A program made the position numbers and the translations under genes. Below, one piece after another: positions 1 to 4,117 of a DNA stretch of 5,068 nucleotides. The notes below the pieces were generated by a model. That model saw nothing but the letters and a program-made list of their open reading frames with translations. It ran no database searches and was not told the DNA's origin. How positions within the stretch are numbered: position 1 is the first letter of the stretch; each line of letters starts with the position of its first letter. Origin of the DNA: Acidobacteriaceae bacterium (GTDB lineage: Bacteria; Acidobacteriota; Terriglobia; Terriglobales; Acidobacteriaceae); the NCBI GenBank assembly GCA_003139975.1, contig PLHN01000491.1:1-5068 (forward strand). Direction: 5' to 3'.

Positions 1-179
1 GTCGCAATTCCACACTGTCGAGGAACGTGGTTCCCGATAACCGCGACCCGCATTGGAAGCGGCGGGCCGGATATCGATGGCAAGGATGATACCGACTTGT
101 TTTCGAACACCAGAGGATGCTCTTCATACAGCATCAGAGTGTTCGGTTTCAAACTCCCGGGCGGAACTCGGGCGGACAT
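1..179 (-). CDS. Glycosyltransferase (GT4-like), N-terminal 59 codons, cut by window edge
   Basis: Partial gene; only the start lies in the window. Residues 44-59 read RVAVIGNHVPRQCGIA. This matches the first beta strand and loop of a well-known group of bacterial GT-B glycosyltransferases that begin 'MRIAFIGNYLPRRCGIATFT'; such enzymes transfer a sugar from a nucleotide-sugar donor onto glycans or lipids in the cytoplasm. The chosen ATG (177-179) has AAGGAG at 186-191 with a 6-nt spacer, an excellent ribosome binding site. This leaves a 42-residue proline/serine-rich leader before the fold. Met43 (codon at 51-53) would start right at the conserved block but lacks an equally good site. The gene lies 111 nt downstream of the lmo0937-like gene on the same strand, with a strong inverted repeat between them. 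Acceptor and sugar cannot be told from this fragment. Confidence 0.8.
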   Translation of the reverse strand, partial: MSARVPPGSLKPNTLMLYEEHPLVFENKSVSSLPSISGPPLPMRVAVIGNHVPRQCGIA

Positions 180-185
180 TGCAGG

Positions 186-191
186 CTCCTT
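186..191 (-). promoter_or_regulatory. Ribosome binding site of the glycosyltransferase gene
   Basis: AAGGAG on the minus strand, 6 nt before the ATG at 177-179. It decides for this start over the downstream Met43 codon. Confidence 0.75.
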
Positions 192-235
192 AATGGTGAG
201 GTCCAGCTGGAAAGGGCCGGACACAGGTTGAAGCG

Positions 236-270
236 GGCGCCAGGATGCTGCACCGGAACCTCCTGGCGCC
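236..270. repeat. Perfect 10-bp GC-rich inverted repeat
   Basis: GGCGCCAGGA (236-245) and TCCTGGCGCC (261-270) are perfect reverse complements around a 15-nt loop. The element lies between the stop of the small membrane protein gene (291) and the ribosome binding site of the glycosyltransferase gene. There is no T tract after it on the minus strand, so it is not a classical intrinsic terminator. It could stabilise the upstream mRNA end, attenuate transcription, or be a REP-like element. Confidence 0.75.
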
Positions 271-290
271 GGGACTCGTACTGCCTTTCT

Positions 291-440
291 TCAAACTACA
301 CTTCGCCGTCCGCTGAGTAAGTTAATAACCAGAACTACTAGCCCGACAACAAGCAATAAATGGATCAAGCCTCCGCCGATGTGAAGACTGAAACCTAGAA
401 GCCATAAAATCATAAGAACAACAAAAATCGTCCAAAGCAT
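291..440 (-). CDS. lmo0937 family small membrane protein (49 aa)
   Basis: A 49-residue protein read on the minus strand from ATG at 438-440 to TGA at 291-293. It starts MLWTIFVVLMILWLLGFSLH, followed by IGGGLIHLLLVVGLVVLVIN, then a short basic tail LLSGRRSVV. Two hydrophobic helices separated by a GGG-x-IH turn, with an Arg-rich end, match the lmo0937 family of tiny inner-membrane proteins (usual length about 48-55 residues). These are often found near stress and envelope genes; their molecular role is unknown. A perfect AGGAGG (446-451) sits 5 nt before the ATG. The gene follows the SYLF gene by 173 nt on the same strand and precedes a glycosyltransferase gene. It is easily missed because it is shorter than usual ORF cut-offs. 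Confidence 0.88.
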   Translation of the reverse strand: MLWTIFVVLMILWLLGFSLHIGGGLIHLLLVVGLVVLVINLLSGRRSVV

Positions 441-445
441 ATCGA

Positions 446-451
446 CCTCCT
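446..451 (-). promoter_or_regulatory. Ribosome binding site of the lmo0937-like gene
   Basis: AGGAGG on the minus strand with a 5-nt spacer to the ATG. It is the main support, besides the protein sequence, that this very short gene is translated. It directly abuts the inverted repeats at 452-475. Confidence 0.8.
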
Positions 452-475
452 GCGCTCATTCGCGAGCGCCGAATG
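452..475. repeat. Two overlapping, mutually exclusive inverted repeats next to a ribosome binding site
   Basis: GCGCTC (452-457) pairs with GAGCGC (464-469), and CATTCG (457-462) pairs with CGAATG (470-475). Both cannot form fully at once. They lie in the presumed 5' leader of the lmo0937-like gene, right before its AGGAGG. The symmetry is visible; any control function is inference. Confidence 0.45.
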
Positions 476-613
476 TGAATCTCATCCAACGCCCGCGAAA
501 GAACTCCTTTTGCGCGAACGGAACAAGAGGGTAGATGATGGGAACTCTGCCGCCACTTAAACATCCAAAGCCGGCTGAATGACAAATAGCGGCAAATCCC
601 AATTGTTCAAGTC

Positions 614-1306
614 CTACTTCTGTTCGTTGTCTCTGGCCTCAGCTTTTGCCCCGCGAACTTCGGCAAGGAACGGCTGGGCTGCGGCTGGAACCGGCACTTC
701 GCCCAACAGCAACGCGCGAGTTGTGACGTCTCCGTACATCGCATGCCGGGAATCACTATCCTGGCGGAGCGACGCGCCTTCCAACGTGAGCCCGGCAAAC
801 GCACCTTTAGCGCGGGAGTAGGTCAGGATCTCTGTATCCATTTTCCAATCCGTACCAGCCTCAGCGTGCCGTCCCACTGGACCCGCTGCCGCGGAAGCGT
901 CTCCTCCAATTTGGAAATTGCTCTCAAGCAGCCTTTGCATCGCTTTGTCATTCTGAAAGATCATTACCACGTCCACCGCTTCCACCCCGATCTGCAGGCC
1001 CCAGCTTCCGCCCGAAATCGTGATGAACGCCGGCGCACTCCAGCCATTTGCCGTCCGGCAGGTGGCTACGCCCTTGCCTTCTTTCGCTCCGAAAATAAAG
1101 CCACCTTTGACCATGTGTGGTATTACCGCTACGCACTTTGCGTGCTCCAGTACTTCTTCCGGGATTCCCTTGTCTGGCATCCCCATAATTTCGTGCATCA
1201 CACCTGTGGCGTTCTGCAGTCGTTCGGTGGCATCTTCCCTCGCCGACCCCGCCCAGCACAGCGTGCCGAGACTCAACATCGCAAGCACAAACATTATTCT
1301 TTTCAT
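614..1306 (-). CDS. Secreted SYLF-domain (Ysc84/DUF500-like) protein, 230 aa
   Basis: SYLF domains bind lipids; Ysc84 in yeast binds phosphoinositides, and bacterial secreted forms are thought to act at the envelope, but their exact role is unknown. The protein starts MKRIMFVLAMLSLGTLCWAG, a typical Sec signal peptide, probably cut near residues 19-22. Cys17 is not in a good lipobox. The domain fills the rest: KCVAVIPHMVKGGFIFG (57-73), GGSWGLQIGVEAVDVV (99-114), GPVGRHAEAGTDW (142-154) and ILTYSRAKGAFAGLTLEGAS (160-179) are the conserved blocks. The frame stays open upstream to an ATG at 1370-1372, but the start at 1304-1306 has GAGG (1313-1316) 6 nt before it and gives the signal peptide. 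Length is normal for a secreted SYLF protein. Upstream are dyad sites at 1355-1376, 1440-1455 and 1600-1615. Confidence 0.93.
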   Translation of the reverse strand: MKRIMFVLAMLSLGTLCWAGSAREDATERLQNATGVMHEIMGMPDKGIPEEVLEHAKCVAVIPHMVKGGFIFGAKEGKGVATCRTANGWSAPAFITISGGSWGLQIGVEAVDVVMIFQNDKAMQRLLESNFQIGGDASAAAGPVGRHAEAGTDWKMDTEILTYSRAKGAFAGLTLEGASLRQDSDSRHAMYGDVTTRALLLGEVPVPAAAQPFLAEVRGAKAEARDNEQK

Positions 1307-1354
1307 GGACAACCTCGTTTCTATTACCTCTGCGCCGCACCTTTCGATTGCTCG

Positions 1355-1376
1355 TTGTGTGTACAGTCGCACACAA
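1355..1376. promoter_or_regulatory. 7-bp inverted repeat 49-70 bp upstream of the SYLF start
   Basis: TTGTGTG (1355-1361) and CACACAA (1370-1376) are perfect reverse complements with an 8-nt spacer that contains TACAGT. The position just upstream of the SYLF gene fits an operator or a leader hairpin. The inner sequence faintly resembles the TTGTGCACAGT core of the motif at 1599-1619. Function is inferred. Confidence 0.4.
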
Positions 1377-1439
1377 TCCAGCAGACATTTGGGCGCACCA
1401 GGTCGATTCCGACCCTAACAAATCGGGATTCAAAAGGTC

Positions 1440-1455
1440 TGAGCAATTCTGCTCA
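1440..1455. promoter_or_regulatory. Dyad motif copy 1, TGAGCAATTCTGCTCA
   Basis: Perfect 6-bp arms TGAGCA/TGCTCA around a 4-nt spacer, 134 bp upstream of the SYLF start. It matches 14 of 16 bases with the copy at 1600-1615 and is the most symmetric of three related copies in the window. This is the shape expected for a dimeric regulator site. No regulator gene is visible nearby. Confidence 0.5.
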
Positions 1456-1599
1456 CTCGGTTTAGCGCGCCAGTGGATGCGTGTGCTGGGCAATGCGGTT
1501 CGGGTACAGAGTCGGTGCGACCAGCACAGACAGAGAGTGGAAGTCTTAGAGCGTGCTGGGTGGCAGTGAGCGGGCACTCCGATCGGATACCTCACTCTA

Positions 1600-1615
1600 T
1601 GAGCAATTGTGCACA
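1600..1615 (+). promoter_or_regulatory. Dyad motif copy 2, TGAGCAATTGTGCACA
   Basis: Second copy of the 16-mer, 294 bp upstream of the SYLF start and 28 bp before the small ORF at 1643. The match with copy 3 (minus strand, 3860-3875) extends on both sides: 20 of 21 bases agree between 1599-1619 and the reverse complement of 3856-3876. Confidence 0.5.
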
Positions 1616-1642
1616 GTATGACTGAGGAGAGTGAGCGAATCT

Positions 1643-1792
1643 ATGGTGTGCGCTCAGAGGATGCAAATGCGCACTTACAACGTCTCCATGAATTTGGAAC
1701 TGAATGCTCTCAGAGAAGCTGCTCATATGTTCGACGCTGAAGTCTCTCCGCGGGTACGAAAACAGGGGGAGAGAGAAAAAAGTTACAACTGA
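1643..1792 (+). CDS. Possible small ORF, 49 aa, unknown
   Basis: An open frame from ATG 1643 to TGA 1790-1792. The protein is polar and helix-prone, with MRTYNVSMNLELNALREAAH in the middle and a Lys/Arg/Glu-rich end. I recognise no family. AGGAG at 1625-1629 lies 13 nt before the ATG, which is too far for a strong ribosome binding site. Met7, Met9 and Met16 are alternative starts with no better site. The conserved motif at 1599-1619 lies just upstream in the same direction, the only contextual support. It may be a chance ORF or the remnant of a longer gene. Confidence 0.22.
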   Translation: MVCAQRMQMRTYNVSMNLELNALREAAHMFDAEVSPRVRKQGEREKSYN

Positions 1793-2002
1793 GCGTAGTC
1801 AAGGACGATGTCGCCCAATGGGGCCCCCTTTCTAGGAAGTGCCGGCAAGGGATGGGGCAAATGAAGGCCGAGTTCGATCGCTCAGAACGAGCGTCCGGCG
1901 ACTCTAACCGGAATCTGTACGCTCAGCCATTCTAGCGAGACAATGGGCATGCCCACTCCCTACCGGAGCACTTACCAGGCGAGCAATAGCCAAGAACATC
2001 CT

Positions 2003-2251
2003 ATGTCTGAGCACCAGATTGACATTGGTGACGAGGAGCTTGTGAATGCGCTCACGCATGGATTCGGCCTTCTCCTGAGTGTCACGGGCGCGATTACCTT
2101 GATCGCAGTCTCGATCTTCCATGGAACTACGTGGCAGATTGTTGGTTGTACCATCGCGTTCTTTCATCCTGAGAGAGAAGTCCGGGAGCGCCGTAGACGA
2201 AGCATCCCCATAGTCCTTATGCTGTTTCTTCTTACCGCCAACAATAAGTGA
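2003..2251 (+). pseudogene. TrhA/hemolysin III family N-terminal fragment, truncated
   Basis: Members of the hemolysin III (TrhA, PAQR-like) family are seven-helix inner-membrane proteins of about 200-220 residues. Here MSEHQIDIGDEELVNALTHG starts the first conserved block, with the family signature E-x-x-N-x-x-T-H at residues 12-19, then helix GLLLSVTGAITLIAVSIFHG and TTWQIVGCTIA. After residue 52 (about nt 2158) homology stops. The frame continues into FFHPEREVRERRRRS, which is a translation of a dispersed repeat, and ends at TGA 2249-2251 after 82 codons. Most of the membrane helices and the later conserved His residues are missing, so the product is very unlikely to work. ATG 2003 is chosen because the domain starts there; upstream ATGs at 1943 and 1949 are in frame, and none has a good ribosome binding site. 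Confidence 0.75.
2159..2235 (+). repeat. Probable dispersed intergenic repeat ('HPERxE' type)
   Basis: Starts near TTCTTTCATCCTGAGAGAGA (2159-2178) and continues through GGGAGCGCCGTAGACGAAGC and AGTCCTTATGCTGTTTCTTC (2213-2232). I recall related 'TCATCCTGAGCG...GAAGGA' repeats spread through Acidobacteriota intergenic regions, where they give false ORFs reading CHPERSEGS. The family call is from memory and could not be checked. The boundaries are approximate. The left end coincides with the point where the TrhA homology stops. Confidence 0.5.
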
Positions 2252-2308
2252 GCGATAGTGAACAGTTTCCAAGGCCCTTGTTGTTGAAAATTATCTTTAT
2301 GGTGAACC

Positions 2309-2707
2309 ATGATTGCTGAGGCGCTGCAAAGAGCAGTACTTCTCTGCATTGACGACGACCAACAAATGCTAGATTGCGTAAAGGCCTTTCTTGAAACCTT
2401 TGGGTATACCGTCCTTACTGCCCCCGGCGGGATGAAGGGACTGGAATTGGTTTCGAACCATTCCGTTGACCTTGTAATCGTTGACTACGTTATGCCCGAA
2501 ATGAATGGGCAAGAGTTTGCAATCGAAATGAGACGGCTTCGGCCGCAAGCACCAATCATCATGCTCTCCGCGGCACGGGACGTTCCGAAGCGAGCTTTGA
2601 AGGTGGTAGACGCTTTCATCGCCAAGGATGACTTGTCCAGTCAGTTGTTGCCCGCGATTGCACGATTGCGCGAGCCGGCGATTCTCTCGCTTGAGTATGA
2701 CGCATGA
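2309..2707 (+). CDS. Stand-alone response regulator receiver protein, 132 aa
   Basis: A CheY-like phospho-acceptor domain with no output domain. It would take phosphate from a histidine kinase and act through protein contacts in the cytoplasm. The key residues are all present: acidic pocket D15-D16-D17 in LLCIDDDQQM, phospho-acceptor D59 in VIVDYVMPEMNG, the Ser switch S87 in IIMLSAARD, and K106 in AFIAKDD. The usual Phe/Tyr switch residue near K106 is not obvious (A102-F103-I104). The receiver covers about residues 9-122, leaving a 10-residue tail ending SLEYDA. The ATG at 2309 has only a weak GGTG before it. The stop TGA (2705-2707) overlaps the ATG of the next receiver gene (2704-2706), so the two were probably translationally coupled. 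No partner kinase gene is in the window. Confidence 0.92.
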   Translation: MIAEALQRAVLLCIDDDQQMLDCVKAFLETFGYTVLTAPGGMKGLELVSNHSVDLVIVDYVMPEMNGQEFAIEMRRLRPQAPIIMLSAARDVPKRALKVVDAFIAKDDLSSQLLPAIARLREPAILSLEYDA

Positions 2708-3048
2708 CTTCCCTAGAACACCCCGTTGCACACAACATTCTGCTTGTGGATGACGATCATGCCGTTCGTGAAATGATGACGGTTACTCTGGAACACAACG
2801 GATTTGAAGTAGTCGACGCCGCCGCCAACGTGTCGGAAGCTCTAAGATTTATCACGTGTTCGGAAAGGCACCACGCCGATAAAATAGGTGAGGGCAACAA
2901 TCCCAGCCGCATCAGGATGGGCGTTCAGGGACGAGTAACGATGCTCCGTTTGCGCCCTGAGGGCGATGCGTGGGCGTTATTAGAGCCTGTGCAACACGTC
3001 GGAGAGGATGCGAGGATTCTGGGTGGTTGGTCGGCAATCGGGACGTAA
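2704..3048 (+). pseudogene. Second receiver-domain gene, truncated after ~51 residues
   Basis: Residues 11-51 (NILLVDDDHAVREMMTVTLE, then HNGFEVVDAAANVSEALRFIT) form the first half of a receiver domain, with the acidic triad D16-D17-D18. Just after this a receiver should show the phospho-acceptor Asp in a 'DxxMP' block. Instead the frame continues with CSERHHADKIGEGNNPSRIR and about 40 more residues that resemble no receiver. The phospho-Asp, Thr/Ser and Lys are all missing, so the product cannot be a working receiver. The break is near nt 2856. The sequence beyond it has no homology I recognise in any frame, so this looks like a deletion or insertion junction rather than a simple frameshift. 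The ATGA overlap with the upstream receiver gene shows the original two-gene arrangement. Confidence 0.7.
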
Positions 3049-3093
3049 GATAGTTCGATGTAAATCGCCTGCAAGAGCGGAAGTAACCGGCGC

Positions 3094-3582
3094 CTACGGA
3101 TTCCATAAATCTTCCTTCGAGTCCGATCCACGCTGTGCCGGAGGAAGTGCAAGGTTCGATCTCTTGACGGTGTTCCGTAGTGTATTACTTGTTCGCCTCG
3201 AACCCCGATCCCACTTGACCCCAGCCGAAGGTTTACCTTGTGCAGCCTCGTACCTAGTATTCTCGTAGCCCTGTGGTCGGACTCCGAGTTTACCGGCGGT
3301 ATCGGCATCGAGTTCCCCGGTCACCGGCAGATTTTCAGCCGTCTGATATGCGCGAATACTAGCGCGGGTCCGCAGACCCAAGATGCCATCAACCCCACCC
3401 CGATAGTGTCCGTTGTCCCGCAAGGTTTCCTGCAGCTTCTTGACATCGTTGCGATCCTCGACCGCCAGCAGTCCTTTGTTGAAATTGGCACTCGGAACGA
3501 CAGTAGAGCGCGGTTCCGATATTCCCATCGTCATCAATAGGAAAACAATCCCAGACAGCGCGGCTTTACTGACCAATACCAT
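3094..3582 (-). CDS. Exported peptidoglycan-binding-domain protein, 162 aa
   Basis: The protein begins MVLVSKAALSGIVFLLMTMG, a signal peptide or N-terminal anchor, followed by a short linker. A single PG_binding_1 domain covers about residues 43-101: DVKKLQETLRDNGHYRGGVD, GILGLRTRASIRAYQTAENL, then PVTGELDADTAGKLGV. The pattern L-Q-x-L...G-Y...DG-x-x-G-x-x-T...Q...L-P-V-T-G-x-L-D is typical. Such domains bind peptidoglycan in the periplasm. No catalytic domain is attached. The tail (102-162) is basic and low in hydrophobics. The frame is open upstream to 3888, but the start at 3580-3582 is chosen because GAGGGG (3588-3593) sits 5 nt before it and it gives the signal sequence; the upstream part is Arg/Ser-rich and unlike a real protein. 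It converges with the receiver fragment on the other strand. A motif shared with the SYLF upstream region lies 278 bp before the start. Confidence 0.87.
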   Translation of the reverse strand: MVLVSKAALSGIVFLLMTMGISEPRSTVVPSANFNKGLLAVEDRNDVKKLQETLRDNGHYRGGVDGILGLRTRASIRAYQTAENLPVTGELDADTAGKLGVRPQGYENTRYEAAQGKPSAGVKWDRGSRRTSNTLRNTVKRSNLALPPAQRGSDSKEDLWNP

Positions 3583-3859
3583 TTCTTCCCCTCTATTGCG
3601 CACCGGCAACCAACGTGGCAGCCCGAGCCTAACCTTTTCCGTGCTTTCCGGCCCCCCCCGCGCGGTCCGGGTTCGTGAGGAACTGCTGCCTTTACGAGCA
3701 GCCTCTATTGGAGAGTCTGCTGATAAAGACGATCGGCAACCACGCAACAGCACGCCGCTTGGGCTGGACCGCCTCAAGAGAGAGGACCGGCCGCCTGGTT
3801 TGATGGCGGAACCACTCTGTTGAGGCATCAACAGCTTCGCTGATTTTCGAGCGCAATAC

Positions 3860-3875
3860 TGTGCACAATGGCTCA
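3860..3875 (-). promoter_or_regulatory. Dyad motif copy 3, TGAGCCATTGTGCACA
   Basis: Read on the minus strand, 278 bp upstream of the peptidoglycan-binding gene start. It differs by one base from copy 2 at 1600-1615, and the match continues beyond the 16-mer (20 of 21 bases over 3856-3876). Sharing it with the SYLF upstream region suggests a common regulator or a common promoter element; this is inference. Confidence 0.5.
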
Positions 3876-3994
3876 TTTCGAGAACCACCTATTTGACTCC
3901 CTACGAACGTCAGGGAAAATGCTAGGCGGGGAATGACTGGATCAGAGGATGTACGATCTAAACCGGCGACAGTACCCGTATTTCGTATCAGAGT

Positions 3995-4010
3995 TGGTCA
4001 ACATTGACCA
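3995..4010. promoter_or_regulatory. Perfect 7-bp dyad TGGTCAACATTGACCA
   Basis: Arms TGGTCAA and TTGACCA with a 2-nt centre, the shape of a dimeric regulator operator. It lies between the nitroreductase stop and the upstream region of the peptidoglycan-binding gene, 413 bp from the latter's start. No target promoter is evident. Confidence 0.4.
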
Positions 4011-4089
4011 GCCTGTTTTGTCCCGGGGATGGGTACACGGAATCTGCAGCACGGATTTTGGCACTGTGTGCGGGTTGCTGCGACGGATA

Positions 4090-4114
4090 GGCCGGCCGAC
4101 ATCTCCGGGAGATG
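4090..4114. repeat. Two adjacent palindromes directly after the nitroreductase stop
   Basis: GGCCGGCC (4090-4097) and CATCTCC-G-GGAGATG (4100-4114) lie within 30 nt downstream of the TAG at 4118-4120 on the minus strand. They could form transcript-end structure, but no T tract follows on the minus strand, so an intrinsic terminator is not supported. Confidence 0.4.
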
Positions 4115-4117
4115 GCT

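Larger units (their letters stand above)
1307..2002. other. Long gap with no convincing gene
   Basis: About 700 nt lie between the SYLF start and the TrhA fragment. Open frames here lack homology I recognise, and most are shadows of the SYLF gene. The gap holds the dyad sites listed separately, a small hairpin GGTCG/CGACC (1401-1405/1410-1414) and a doubtful 49-codon ORF (1643-1792). Such spacing between a minus-strand gene and a plus-strand gene leaves room for divergent promoters, but I cannot point to clear -35/-10 boxes. Confidence 0.55.
3583..4117. other. 535-nt gap upstream of the peptidoglycan-binding gene
   Basis: No convincing gene. The minus-strand frame of the peptidoglycan-binding protein stays open to 3888 but encodes low-complexity Arg/Ser/Gly sequence. 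Plus-strand ORFs from 3949 and 4029 have no recognisable homology and run into the nitroreductase gene on the other strand. The gap holds a run of eight C (3652-3659), dyad motif copy 3 (3860-3875), a perfect 7-bp dyad (3995-4010), and palindromes just after the nitroreductase stop (4090-4114). Confidence 0.55.

Noticed and set aside
548..594. Possible terminator after the SYLF gene (TGCCGC/GCGGCA with AGCCGGCT inside)
   Set aside because: The arms are only 6 bp with a 35-nt loop and no T tract, so a terminator is not supported.
1399..1430. tRNA-like T-arm look-alike (GGTCGATTCCGACC)
   Set aside because: The stem closes on a 4-nt loop, not the 7-nt T loop, and no acceptor, D or anticodon arms can be placed around it.
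743..1465. Plus-strand ORF of 240 codons
   Set aside because: It is antisense to the SYLF gene, has no recognisable domain, and is Phe/His/Arg-rich, typical of an antisense reading.
948..1595. Long minus-strand ORF of 215 codons
   Set aside because: It overlaps the SYLF gene in another frame, and its composition (Cys/His/Arg-rich) is that of a shadow.
2980..3010. Possible IS end (GAGCCTGTGCAACACG)
   Set aside because: It only vaguely resembles IS terminal sequences; no matching inverted copy, target duplication or transposase is in the window.
3583..3888. N-terminal extension of the peptidoglycan-binding protein (start at 3888 or 3828)
   Set aside because: The extension is Arg/Ser/Gly-rich without homology, and it would place the clear signal peptide and its GAGGGG ribosome binding site inside the protein.
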